A stretch of DNA of 64,000 nt from Prauserella muralis (GCF_003202285.1 NZ_MASW01000005.1:124001-188000), one strand, 5' to 3'. Counted from the first letter of the stretch, positions 45,985 through 54,253 are shown. Program-made: numbers and translations. Notes: generated from the sequence alone by a model not told the origin.

Positions 45985-47166
45985 GTGACCCGGCCGGAAC
46001 ATCCCTTCGACACGGTGACCGTCGAGGAGCTGCGCGCGGGCGGCAGCGTCAAGTGGACCTCGCACGGCGACGCTCTCGGCGCCTTCATCGCCGAGATGGA
46101 CTTCGGCACCGCGCCCGCCGTGCGCGACGCGCTGCGCGAGGCGGTGGAGCGGGCAGCGTTCGGCTACCTGCCGCGGCGGCTGTCCGACGACCTGGCCCTG
46201 GCCTGCGCCGCCTGGCACGCCGAGCGGTACGGCTGGAACCCCGCCGCCGAGTGGATCCACCCGCTGCCCGACGTGCTCAAGGGCCTCGAGGTCGCCCTCG
46301 ACCTGCGCTCGCCGCCCGGGCGCCCGCTGATCCTGCCGACGCCGGCCTACATGCCGTTTCTCACCGCGCCCGCGCTGCTCGGCCGGGACCTCATCCAGGT
46401 GCCGATGGCCCGCGCCGGCGACGCCTACGAACTCGACCTCGACGCCCTCGGCGCCGCCTTCCGCGCAGGCGGCGACCTGCTCGTGTTGTGCAACCCGTGG
46501 AACCCGGTCGGGCGGGTGTTCACCGAGTCCGAACTCGCCGCCGTCGCCGACGTGGTCGAGCGGCACGGCGGCCACGTGTTCGCCGACGAGATCCACGCGC
46601 CGCTGACCTATCCCGGCCACCGGCACGTGCCCTACGCCTCGGTCTCCGACGCCGCGGCGCGCCATGCGGTGACGGCGACGTCGGCGTCGAAGGCGTGGAA
46701 CCTGCCCGGCCTCAAGTGCGCCCAGCTGATCCTCACCAACCCCGGCGACGCGGCTCGCTTCGCCGAGACCGGGTCACTGGCCACCCACGGCGCCAGCACG
46801 CTGGGCGTGATCGCCGGCATCGCCGCCTACACGGCCGGACGGGCCTGGCTCGACGACGTGCTCGGCTACCTCGACGGCAACCGGCGCCTGCTCGCGACGC
46901 TGCTGGCCGAGCACCTTCCCGGCGTCGGGTACACGATGCCCGAGGGCACCTACCTCGCCTGGCTGGACTTCACCGGCCTCGGGCTGGGCGACCACCCGGG
47001 CGCCGTCCTCCACGAACGTGCCGGTGTCGTGCTCGTGGACGGGCCGGAATGCGGCGAGCCGGGGCGCGGGCACGCGCGGCTCAACTTCGCCACGCCCCGG
47101 CCGGTTCTGGAGCGGCTCGTCACCGGCCTCGCCGGGGCGGTCAGCACGGCTGGCTCCCGGCCATGA
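45985..47166 (+). CDS. PatB/MalY-type PLP-dependent C-S lyase
   Basis: This 393-aa fold-type I PLP enzyme has EMDFGTAPAVRDAL, LPTPAYMPF, LCNPWNPVGRVFTESEL (Asn binding the cofactor), VFADEIHAPLTYPG and the Schiff-base Lys in TATSASKAWNLPGLKCAQ. This is the PatB/MalY profile, enzymes that cleave cystathionine or cysteine S-conjugates to pyruvate, ammonia and a thiol. GTG 45985 follows AAAGGAG. It is coupled to an MFS transporter by an ATGA overlap. Confidence 0.92.
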   Translation: MTRPEHPFDTVTVEELRAGGSVKWTSHGDALGAFIAEMDFGTAPAVRDALREAVERAAFGYLPRRLSDDLALACAAWHAERYGWNPAAEWIHPLPDVLKGLEVALDLRSPPGRPLILPTPAYMPFLTAPALLGRDLIQVPMARAGDAYELDLDALGAAFRAGGDLLVLCNPWNPVGRVFTESELAAVADVVERHGGHVFADEIHAPLTYPGHRHVPYASVSDAAARHAVTATSASKAWNLPGLKCAQLILTNPGDAARFAETGSLATHGASTLGVIAGIAAYTAGRAWLDDVLGYLDGNRRLLATLLAEHLPGVGYTMPEGTYLAWLDFTGLGLGDHPGAVLHERAGVVLVDGPECGEPGRGHARLNFATPRPVLERLVTGLAGAVSTAGSRP

Positions 47167-48425
47167 CCGCAACCGGCAGCACGGTCGACGGCCGCGCGGC
47201 CGTCCAGCGCAGGACGATCGTGGTGCTGTCGATCGCGCAGGTGCTCGGCGGGCTGGGCGTCGCCATCGGCGTGGCCGTCGGCGGCCTGATCGCCGCGGAC
47301 GTCGCGGGCACCGAGGCCGTCGCCGGGCTCGCCCAGACCTGCGGCGTGCTCGGTGCCGCGCTGGCCGCGGTCCCGCTGGCGTGGCTCACGCGCAGGCACG
47401 GCAGGCGTGCGGGCCTGGTCAGCGGGCTGCTGACCGGCGCGCTCGGCGCCGCACTCGTCGTGCTCGCCTCGACGGCACGCTGGCTCCCGCTGCTGCTGGC
47501 CGGGCTGGTGCTCTTCGGCGCCGCGACCGCGGCCGGGCTGCAGGCCCGCTACGGCGCCACCGACCTGGCCGTGCCGGAGCGGACGGCGCGGGCCCTGTCG
47601 GTGGTCGTGTGGGCCACGACCGTGGGCTCCGTGCTCGGGCCCAACCTCACCGACCCGGCAGGCAGGCTCGGCGTCGCGCTCGGTCTTCCCGCCCTCACCG
47701 GCCCCTTCCTCGTCACCGTCGTCGCGTTCACCGCGGCCGCGGGCGTGCTGTTCGTGCTGCTGCGGCCCGACCCGCTGCGGCTGAGCGCGGCCGGCCCTGC
47801 CGGCGGTACGCGGCCCGGCCCCGACGGCGGCGGTGTCGTCGCGTCGCTGCGCGACATCGTGGTGCGGCCACGGGCGCTCGTCGGCCTGTGCGCCATCGCC
47901 TCCTCCCACGTGGCGATGGTCTCGGTGATGGTGATGACGCCGGTGCACATGCACCACGACGTGTCGCTGTCGCTCATCGGGTTCGTCATCAGCGTGCACA
48001 TCCTCGGCATGTACGGGTTCTCACCGCTCACCGGCTACCTCGCCGACCGGGCGGGGCGGCTGCCGGTGATCGTCGCGGGCACGCTGATCACTGCCGCCGC
48101 GGGCGTGGTCAGCGCGACGGCACCCGGCCACGACGCGGTCCGGCTCGGCATCGGCCTGTTCCTGCTCGGGCTGGGCTGGTCATGCGGGCTGGTCGCGGGA
48201 TCGGCGCTGCTGTCCGAGTCGGTACCGGAGCGGACCCGCACCGCCGCGCAGGGTGTCTCGGACCTCGTCATGAACGGCTCCGCGGCGATCGGCGGCTCGC
48301 TGGCGGGTCTGGTGGTGGCCCTGTGGTCGTACGGCTGGCTCGCCACCGGCGCCGCGGTGCTGATGCTCGCGGTCGGGGTGTTCTCGGTGCTGCACACCCG
48401 CCGCCGGACGGCGGTGGCGCCGTGA
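47163..48425 (+). CDS. MFS transporter
   Basis: This 420-aa protein has twelve hydrophobic segments with RRHGRRAGLVSGLLTGALGAAL (loop 2-3) and GYLADRAGRLPVIVAG (loop 8-9) as the major facilitator signatures. VMTPVHMHHDVSLSLIGFVISVHILGMYGFSPLTG is a distinctive segment found in actinobacterial MFS of unknown substrate. The start overlaps the C-S lyase stop and its stop overlaps the ASCH gene start, so transport and lyase are probably linked. Confidence 0.92.
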   Translation: MTATGSTVDGRAAVQRRTIVVLSIAQVLGGLGVAIGVAVGGLIAADVAGTEAVAGLAQTCGVLGAALAAVPLAWLTRRHGRRAGLVSGLLTGALGAALVVLASTARWLPLLLAGLVLFGAATAAGLQARYGATDLAVPERTARALSVVVWATTVGSVLGPNLTDPAGRLGVALGLPALTGPFLVTVVAFTAAAGVLFVLLRPDPLRLSAAGPAGGTRPGPDGGGVVASLRDIVVRPRALVGLCAIASSHVAMVSVMVMTPVHMHHDVSLSLIGFVISVHILGMYGFSPLTGYLADRAGRLPVIVAGTLITAAAGVVSATAPGHDAVRLGIGLFLLGLGWSCGLVAGSALLSESVPERTRTAAQGVSDLVMNGSAAIGGSLAGLVVALWSYGWLATGAAVLMLAVGVFSVLHTRRRTAVAP

Positions 48426-49003
48426 TCCTTCCGGCCGCCGTCGCCCGCGGCGTCGCCCGCGGCACCGTCACCCTCGCGTTCCGCCGCTGGGCGAGACAGA
48501 ACGTGCGGCAGGGCGACACCCTGACGACACCGGCCGGAGTCATCGCCATCGGCGCGGTCACCACCGTCGATCCCGCCGCGATCACCGACACCGACGCCGC
48601 CAGGGCGGGTGCGTCGTCCGCGGGCGCCGTCCTGGCGGCGTTGCGTGGCGACGCGTCCGACCCCGTCTTCCGGATCGAACTCAGCTGGGCGGGGCCCGAC
48701 CCGCGCGTGGCTCTCAGCGCCGACGACACGCTCACCCCGGCCGACGTCGCCGCGATCGCCGACCGCCTCGGCCGCCTCGACCGGCGGTCCGCACACGGGC
48801 CGTGGACCCACGACGTGCTGCGCCTGATCGCGGCCCAGCCCGGGCGGAGGGCCGCCGAGCTGGCCGCCTCGCTGGGGCGCGACCGCGACCGGCTCAAGCT
48901 CGACATCCGCAAGCTGAAGCAACTCGGCCTCACCCACAGCCTGGACGTCGGCTACCGGATCTCCCCGCGAGGCGCCGCCTACCTCGCGGCGCTCGACGCG
49001 TAG
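48422..49003 (+). CDS. ASCH-like domain fused to a winged helix
   Basis: This 193-aa protein starts at GTG 48422 (GTGA overlap). Residues 1-100 look like an ASCH/PUA-type RNA-binding beta-barrel: LPAAVARGVARGTVTLAFRRWARQNVRQGDTLTTPAGVIAIGAVTTV, then FRIELSWAGPDPR. Residues 115-193 form a winged helix (DVLRLIAAQPGRRAAELAASLGRDRDRLKLDIRKLKQLGLTHSLDVGYRISPRGAAYL). Together they suggest a nucleic-acid-binding regulator. Why it is coupled to a lyase and a transporter is unclear. Confidence 0.8.
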   Translation: MILPAAVARGVARGTVTLAFRRWARQNVRQGDTLTTPAGVIAIGAVTTVDPAAITDTDAARAGASSAGAVLAALRGDASDPVFRIELSWAGPDPRVALSADDTLTPADVAAIADRLGRLDRRSAHGPWTHDVLRLIAAQPGRRAAELAASLGRDRDRLKLDIRKLKQLGLTHSLDVGYRISPRGAAYLAALDA

Positions 49004-49077
49004 ACCCGGCGCTGTCACGTTCGGCGCCTCGGTCTCGTCACCCGGTCGGACATGGCAGCGAGAGCCGGGGAGGCACG

Positions 49078-49890
49078 ATGATGACGGCGACCATGACACA
49101 GCAGCACACGGCGCGGCAGGCCGCGGTGACCGCGATCACCGCGCTGGCCGGGCTGGCGACCGTGGTGGCCGGGGTGTGGGCGCTGGCCGACACCGGCTCG
49201 TTCGCGGCGTTCGCCGGGTTCGACGAGCACGTCCACTTCCTGCACGACATCGGCGCGTTCCAGCTGGGCCTGGGCGCGGGCCTGCTGCTCGGCCTCATCT
49301 GGTCGGACGCGCTGGCCACCGTGCTGGCCGCGTTCCTTGTCGGCAACACGGTGCACGTGGTGAACCATGTGGTCGACCTCGACCACGGCGGCAGCCTCTA
49401 CCAGCCGTGGGCGCTCGGCGTCCTTTCGGTGCTGGTCGCCGTGGCGCTCGGGCTGCGACTGCGGCTGCTCGGGCTGGTCCCGGGGGTGGTGGGCACGGCC
49501 ACCGTCGCCGAGCTGGCGCCGTTCGTACGGCAGAAGACGATCAGCATCACCACCTACCGCAAGGACGGCAGGCCCGGCAGCAGCCCGGTGAGCATCGCGG
49601 TGGAGGGCGACCACGCCTTCGTCCGCAGCTTCGAGAACTCGCTCAAGACCAAACGGCTGCGGCGCAACCCGCAGGTGGAGATCGCGCCGTCGAACTGGTC
49701 GGGCAAGCGGATCACGGGGCAGCCGGTCACCGCCCGCATGCGGCGGCTCGACGGTGCGGAGCACCGGCACGCCGCGGCGGTGCTGCGCCGGAAGTACCCC
49801 GTGCTGCACGGGGTCGTCGTACCGTTGTTCCATCGCGTGCTGCGCGCCAGGACCGGGCGTACGGTCCACTTCGAACTCCGCGTGGATTGA
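49078..49890 (+). CDS. Four-helix membrane domain fused to a PPOX-class (F420/FMN) oxidoreductase
   Basis: This 270-aa protein has four hydrophobic segments in residues 15-145 with HDIGAFQLGLGAGLLLGL and VVNHVVDLDHGG. The C-terminal half is a split-barrel flavin/F420-binding domain: KTISITTYRKDGRPGSSPVSIAVEGDHAFVRSFENSLKTKRLRRNPQVEIAPSN. That is the pyridoxamine-phosphate-oxidase-like class of F420H2-dependent reductases. ATG 49078 follows GGGGAGG; ATG 49081 is adjacent. The membrane part may simply anchor the reductase, or the two may form a redox-linked pair. Confidence 0.85.
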   Translation: MMTATMTQQHTARQAAVTAITALAGLATVVAGVWALADTGSFAAFAGFDEHVHFLHDIGAFQLGLGAGLLLGLIWSDALATVLAAFLVGNTVHVVNHVVDLDHGGSLYQPWALGVLSVLVAVALGLRLRLLGLVPGVVGTATVAELAPFVRQKTISITTYRKDGRPGSSPVSIAVEGDHAFVRSFENSLKTKRLRRNPQVEIAPSNWSGKRITGQPVTARMRRLDGAEHRHAAAVLRRKYPVLHGVVVPLFHRVLRARTGRTVHFELRVD

Positions 49891-49904
49891 CCGGGTTCGT
49901 GCTC

Positions 49905-49933
49905 TTGACGTGCGGCGCGGCGGTCTTCAGTAT
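49905..49933 (+). promoter_or_regulatory. Promoter of the APC permease gene
   Basis: TTGACG (49905-49910), a 17-bp spacer and CAGTAT (49928-49933) lie 37 bp before ATG 49970. Confidence 0.5.
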
Positions 49934-49969
49934 CAGTTGATCTCCGCGCAGCGCCGAAGGGAGTGAGGA

Positions 49970-51388
49970 ATGGCCCGGCCCGGTTCCGGCGATGGCGGCT
50001 TCGTCCGCGTGCTCGGCAGGCTCGACGTGGTGGCGATCGCGTTCGGCGCCATGATCGGCTTCGGGTGGATCGTGCTCACCGGCGGCTTCCTGGAGGACGC
50101 GGGCAGCCTCGGCGCGGCGCTGGCGTTCGTGCTCGGCGGCGTGGTGGTGGGCCTGGTCGGCCTGACGTACGCGGAGCTGGTCTCGGCCATGCCCGAGGCG
50201 GGCGGCGAGCACAACTACGCCCTGCGGGCGCTCGGCGCGCGGCCCGCGTTCATCACGTCGTGGACGCTGGTGCTGGGGTACGTGTCGGTCGTGGCGTTCG
50301 AGGCCGTGGCGCTGCCGCAGACGCTGCTCTACCTGGTGCCCGAGCTGCCGGTGGGCCGCATGTGGTCGATCGCGGGCTACGACGTGTACGCGAGCTGGGT
50401 GGCGGTCGGCGTCGCGGGCGCGGTCATCATCACGGTGCTCAACTACGTGGGCGTGCGGCCCGCGGCCGTGTTCCAGACCATCGCCGTGCTGTTCCTGCTC
50501 GCCGTCGGTGTGCTGCTGACCGTCGGCTCGGTCACCGGCGGCTCGGCGGCCAACCTGGAGCCGCTGTTCTCCGGCGGTGTCTCCGGTGTGCTGCTCGTGC
50601 TCGTGGCCACGCCGTTCCTGTTCGTCGGCTTCGACGTCATCCCGCAGTCGGCAGGGGAGATCAACCTGCCGCCCCGGCGCATCGGCACGCTGCTGGTGAT
50701 CTCGGTCGGCCTCGCGGTCGCGTGGTACGTGATGATCATGGTGACGGTCGGCTCCGGGCTGGCCCACGGGCGGCGGGCCGACGCCGAACTGCCGACGGCC
50801 GATGCCATGTCCGCGCTGTGGGGCAGCCCCGCGATGGGCACCGTGCTGGTCCTCGGCGGCATCGCGGGCATCCTGACCAGTTGGAACGGGTTCATGCTCG
50901 GCGCGAGCAGGCTGCTGTTCGCGATGGCGTCCTCGGGCATGCTGCCGCGCTGGTTCGGCCGGATCCACCCCCGGTTCGGCACGCCGGCCAACGCGGTGCT
51001 GTTCATCGGGGCGCTGTCGGTCCTGGCGCCGCTGTTCGGCAGGCAGATGCTGGTGTGGCTGGTGGACGCGGGCAGTCTCAGCATCATCGTGGCCTACCTG
51101 CTGGTGGCGCTGAGCTTCCTGGCGCTGCGCCGCCGCGAGCCGAGCATGCCGAGGCCGTTCCGGGTCCGGGCCGGACGGACCACCGGCGTGCTGGCGGTGC
51201 TGCTGAGCCTGGGCACCGGTGTGCTGTTCCTGCCCGGCATGCCCGCCGAGCTGATCTGGCCCGCCGAGTGGATCATCGTCGGCGCGTGGTGGCTGGCCGG
51301 AGTCGCGCTCGTGCTGCGCGTTCCGCGGGTGCGGCCCGGCGCCGATGCCGAACACCGCCTCGCCGAACAGGTCCGCAGCCGCTCCTGA
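49970..51388 (+). CDS. APC-superfamily amino acid permease
   Basis: This 472-aa permease has twelve hydrophobic segments. The first helix LDVVAIAFGAMIGFGWIVLTGGF carries the glycine-rich unwound region of APC transporters, and PEAGGEHNYALRALGARPAFITSW is the conserved loop after helix 2. The FVGFDVIPQSAGEINLPPRRIG motif places it near the broad-specificity amino acid/polyamine permeases (YfnA/EutP-like). The substrate is undetermined. A GGGAG site precedes ATG 49970. Confidence 0.92.
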   Translation: MARPGSGDGGFVRVLGRLDVVAIAFGAMIGFGWIVLTGGFLEDAGSLGAALAFVLGGVVVGLVGLTYAELVSAMPEAGGEHNYALRALGARPAFITSWTLVLGYVSVVAFEAVALPQTLLYLVPELPVGRMWSIAGYDVYASWVAVGVAGAVIITVLNYVGVRPAAVFQTIAVLFLLAVGVLLTVGSVTGGSAANLEPLFSGGVSGVLLVLVATPFLFVGFDVIPQSAGEINLPPRRIGTLLVISVGLAVAWYVMIMVTVGSGLAHGRRADAELPTADAMSALWGSPAMGTVLVLGGIAGILTSWNGFMLGASRLLFAMASSGMLPRWFGRIHPRFGTPANAVLFIGALSVLAPLFGRQMLVWLVDAGSLSIIVAYLLVALSFLALRRREPSMPRPFRVRAGRTTGVLAVLLSLGTGVLFLPGMPAELIWPAEWIIVGAWWLAGVALVLRVPRVRPGADAEHRLAEQVRSRS

Positions 51389-51397
51389 GGGCCCTCG

Positions 51398-51523
51398 CCC
51401 GCGAGTCCTGCACTCAGGCCCGCGAGTCCTGCACTCAGGCCCGCGAGTCCTGCACCCAGGTCCGCGAGTTCTGCGCTCAGGTCCGCGAGTTCTGCGCTCA
51501 GGTCCGCCAGATGTGCGGGCAGG
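51398..51523. repeat. Six 21-bp tandem repeats (first block of the intergenic array)
   Basis: Units of exactly 21 bp with core CCCGCGAGTCCTGCACTCAG start at 51398, 51419, 51440, 51461, 51482 and 51503; the last is diverged. The unit is the reverse complement of that at 17855-17917. This block opens the only gap above 300 bp in the window (51389-51884), between the permease and the glucanase gene. Confidence 0.9.
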
Positions 51524-51580
51524 TGCGCGCGCGGCGCGCACGGAATCCCGATTCGCACGCGTCCCGTGGTCCCGTCGCCA

Positions 51581-51635
51581 TCTCCCCAATGTGGCATTGG
51601 TGGCGTTCAACGCCACCAATGCCACATTGGGGAGA
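51581..51635. repeat. Perfect 55-bp palindrome
   Basis: Arms of 27 bp, beginning TCTCCCCAATGTGGCATTGG at 51581 and mirrored without mismatch to 51635, surround a single central base (51608). It is the perfect version of the element at 7634-7686. It would extrude as a cruciform or fold as a very stable RNA hairpin. Confidence 0.92.
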
Positions 51636-51707
51636 CACGGCTGCCACGCGCCGGACGCGAGAGCACCGGGTCGCGGTTCCGGCCGGGATGGCAGTGCAGG
51701 TGAACCC

Positions 51708-51770
51708 GAGCGCAGAACTCGCGGGCAGGAGTGCAGGACTCGCGGGCAGGAGTGCAGGACTCGCGAGGTG
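51708..51770. repeat. Three 21-bp repeats in the opposite orientation
   Basis: Units with core GTGCAGGACTCGCGGGCAG start at 51708, 51729 and 51750, inverted relative to the block at 51398-51523. The two blocks flank the 55-bp palindrome almost symmetrically, so the whole gap has a large-scale inverted layout. Confidence 0.88.
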
Positions 51771-51846
51771 GGTGCGGGGGATAGTCACTGACAAAACGCG
51801 ACAAGTTTTCGCGTAACCCTTGCGGCCGCGCGGCCGGGTTCGCCAT

Positions 51847-51862
51847 ATTGGTTTGGACCAGT
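51847..51862. promoter_or_regulatory. DasR-like (dre) site before the glucanase-chitinase genes
   Basis: ATTGGTTTGGACCAGT matches 13 of 16 positions of the streptomycete DasR site ACTGGTCTAGACCAGT as I recall it. It overlaps the -10 of a possible promoter TTGCGG-18-CATATT (51820-51849) and lies 22 bp before the glucanase start. A further ACGCGA-N7-TCGCGT repeat occurs at 51796-51814. Confidence 0.6.
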
Positions 51863-51884
51863 TCGCCGACGAAGGGTCCATACC

Positions 51885-53069
51885 ATGCTTCGCCGCAGAA
51901 CCTTCCTCGCCGGCCTGGGGGCCACCGCGCTGACCGTGCCCGCCGCGACGGCGTGGGCGCGGACGGCAGCGCCCGCACCCCTCTCGCTGACGATCGTCAA
52001 CGACTCCGGTGAGTTCGCCAACGACTCGATCTGGGTGTACGTGGTCGGCACCGACCTCGTGAACAACGTCCAATGCAGAGCGACACCCGACGGCACGGCC
52101 GTGCCGGTCTCGGTGTCCGACAACGGTTCCGACGGCTACACCGACTACGCCATGCCGCTCGCCGCGAGCGGCGCCACCACCCTGCACCTGCCCACCATGT
52201 CCGGCCGCGTCTACTTCGCACTGGGCAGCAAGCTCAAGTTCAAGGCCGTCGCCGACGGCAACGGCAGGCCCGCCCTGCAGTACCCGGCGGGCTGGGTCGA
52301 GTCGGACCCGAACTTCGGCGTGCTGCACGACTTCGTGGAGTTCACCCACGTCGCGCCGGGCACGCCCGACCTGCGGCCTGGCATGTACTGCAACACGACG
52401 ATGGTCGACCAGTTCAGCGTGCCGCTGGCCATCCGGCTCGACGGCGCCCGCTCGCAGACCACGGGCACCCTCGCGCCCGGTGGCCGGGCACGGATCTTCG
52501 CCGACGTGGCCGCGCAGCAGGACTTCGGCTCCCTTGTGGTGGACGACGTGCGGGTGATCGCGCCAGGGCACGGCCTCGACGCGGGCCGCTTCCGCCGCGA
52601 CTACTTCGACGCCTACATCGACCAGGTGTGGAACCGCTACCGCGGGACCGACCTGCGGATCCAGACCGAGGGCGGCGGCTACACCGGCCACGTCGACGGC
52701 AGCGGGCACTTCGTGTTCACCAAGGACACCGGCGAGGCCACCAGGCCCATCCCGCGGCCGTCGACCCGGGACGTGTTCTTCTGCGACGGCGCCCTCGCCG
52801 CACCCAACGACGGGCTGACCGGCCCGGTCGCCGCCGTGCTCGGCGCGGGCTTCAACCGCTCGATCCTGCACGAGCCGGGCACCCAGCCCGGCACCGACCC
52901 AGCCGCCTTCTACCGCAACCCGGTGACCAACCACTACGCCCGCATCGCCCACTCGGCGACCGTCGACGGGCGCGCCTACGGCTTCGCCTTCGACGACGTG
53001 GGCGGGTTCGCCTCCTACGTCGAGGACCCGCAGCCCACCTCGATCACGGTCACCCTCACCCCCTTCTGA
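51885..53069 (+). CDS. Secreted GH64 beta-1,3-glucanase
   Basis: This 394-aa protein starts with a twin-arginine signal peptide (RRRTFLAGLGATALTVPAATAWA, cleavage after about residue 25). The mature part is a thaumatin-like plus beta-barrel GH64 domain: TIVNDSGEFANDSIWVYVVGTD, GRVYFALGSKLKF, VDQFSVPLAIRLDG, AGRFRRDYFDAYIDQVWNRYRG, HYARIAHSATVDGRAYGFAFDDVGGFASYVED. Characterised members release laminaripentaose from beta-1,3-glucan, a fungal wall polymer. No carbohydrate-binding domain is attached. It is followed 17 bp later by a chitinase gene, which fits attack on fungal walls. Confidence 0.9.
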   Translation: MLRRRTFLAGLGATALTVPAATAWARTAAPAPLSLTIVNDSGEFANDSIWVYVVGTDLVNNVQCRATPDGTAVPVSVSDNGSDGYTDYAMPLAASGATTLHLPTMSGRVYFALGSKLKFKAVADGNGRPALQYPAGWVESDPNFGVLHDFVEFTHVAPGTPDLRPGMYCNTTMVDQFSVPLAIRLDGARSQTTGTLAPGGRARIFADVAAQQDFGSLVVDDVRVIAPGHGLDAGRFRRDYFDAYIDQVWNRYRGTDLRIQTEGGGYTGHVDGSGHFVFTKDTGEATRPIPRPSTRDVFFCDGALAAPNDGLTGPVAAVLGAGFNRSILHEPGTQPGTDPAAFYRNPVTNHYARIAHSATVDGRAYGFAFDDVGGFASYVEDPQPTSITVTLTPF

Positions 53070-53086
53070 GGCACACGGAGATCCCG

Positions 53087-54103
53087 ATGACCCGACTGTT
53101 CAGCCTCGCCGCGGCCGTGCTCGCCGGCGCGGCACTCGTGCTCACCGGCACCGCGACCGCGGCGCAGGACCGACAGCAACACCAGCAACCACACGAACCC
53201 GGGGCCGCGGCACTGCCGGGCAAGCAGCTCACCGGGTACTGGCAGAACTTCGTCAACGGCGCCACCCCGTTGCGGGTGGCCGACGTGCCGGACGCCTACG
53301 ACGTCATCGCGCTCGCGTTCGCCGAGGCCGACCCGGCGCGGCCGGGGGCGGTGACGTTCGGCGTCGATCCCGGCCTCTCGAACGCGCTCGGCGGCTACAC
53401 CGACGCCGACCTCGCCGCCGACATCGCGGCCAAGAAGGCCGCGGGCACCTCGGTGGTGCTCTCCATCGGCGGCGAGCGCGGCAACGTCGACTTCTCGAGT
53501 CCCGCCGCCGTGAGCAACTTCGTCGACTCGTTCGCCGCCATCGCCGGGGAGTACGGCATCCAGGGGCTGGACGTGGACCTGGAGCACGGCTTCGACGTCG
53601 GCAACGTGGCCAGCGCGATCCGGCAGCTGCGCGAGCGGCTGGGGGAGGACTTCCTGCTCACCATGGCGCCGCAGACGCTCGACGTGCAGCCGGGCGGCAC
53701 GTACCTGCGGCTCATCGACCAGGTCGCCGATCTCGTCACCGTCGTGCACACCCAGTACTACAACTCCGGGTCGATGAACGGCTGCCACGGCCAGGTCGTC
53801 CACCAGGGCAGCGTCGACTTCATCACCGCGCAGGCCTGCATCCTGCTGGAGCACCTGCGGCCGGAGCAGGTGTCGCTGGGCCTGCCCGCGAGCCCGTCGG
53901 CGGCGGGCAGCGGCTACGTCGCGCCGGACGTCGTCACCGCGGCGCTCGACTGCCTCACCAGGGGGCAGCGGTGCGGTTCCTACGTGCCCGCGCAGCCGGT
54001 GCCCGGCCTGAGCGGTGTCATGACGTGGTCGGTGAACTGGGACGTCGCGGACGGCCGGTCGTTCTCCGGCCCGGTGCGGGCGCACCTGGACTCGCTCGGC
54101 TGA
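53087..54103 (+). CDS. Secreted GH18 chitinase
   Basis: This 338-aa protein has a Sec signal peptide (LFSLAAAVLAGAALVLTGTATAA) and a short Gln/His/Pro linker. The GH18 barrel follows: GKQLTGYWQNFVNG, GTSVVLSIGG, then GLDVDLEHG with D162, D164 and catalytic E166 (DxDxE). MAPQTLDVQPGG, VVHTQYYNSGSMNGC and GVMTWSVNWDVADG complete the barrel. It resembles actinomycete ChiC/ChiD-like catalytic domains but has no chitin-binding module. It is probably co-transcribed with the glucanase. Confidence 0.94.
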   Translation: MTRLFSLAAAVLAGAALVLTGTATAAQDRQQHQQPHEPGAAALPGKQLTGYWQNFVNGATPLRVADVPDAYDVIALAFAEADPARPGAVTFGVDPGLSNALGGYTDADLAADIAAKKAAGTSVVLSIGGERGNVDFSSPAAVSNFVDSFAAIAGEYGIQGLDVDLEHGFDVGNVASAIRQLRERLGEDFLLTMAPQTLDVQPGGTYLRLIDQVADLVTVVHTQYYNSGSMNGCHGQVVHQGSVDFITAQACILLEHLRPEQVSLGLPASPSAAGSGYVAPDVVTAALDCLTRGQRCGSYVPAQPVPGLSGVMTWSVNWDVADGRSFSGPVRAHLDSLG

Positions 54104-54141
54104 GCAGCGCGAGAGCCCTCGGCGTGCTGGCCGCCGGTGCC

Positions 54142-54182
54142 GGTGTGTTGGCCGCCCGCGTCACGTGGGTGGCCAACACACC
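54142..54182. terminator. Large hairpin after the chitinase gene
   Basis: GGTGTGTTGGCC (54142-54153) and its exact complement (54171-54182) are extended inward by a G-U pair and CCC/GGG, giving about 16 paired bases with a short loop. It lies 38 bp after the chitinase stop and probably ends that transcript. Confidence 0.7.
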
Positions 54183-54253
54183 GACGTGCGTGGCGGACGC
54201 GGCCGCCGGTGAGGCGGGTGCTTGCCCTGCGGCCACCCGGACGGGTACAGTCT

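Noticed and set aside
51398-51770. A CRISPR array in the 21-bp repeat gap
   Set aside because: The units are directly adjacent with no unique spacers, and no cas genes are in the window.
51391-51816. Coding reading of the 21-bp repeats as heptapeptide repeats (ESCTQAR, REFCAQV)
   Set aside because: The same unit occurs in both orientations and fills a stop-to-stop gap elsewhere. There is no start with a ribosome site and no conserved protein context.
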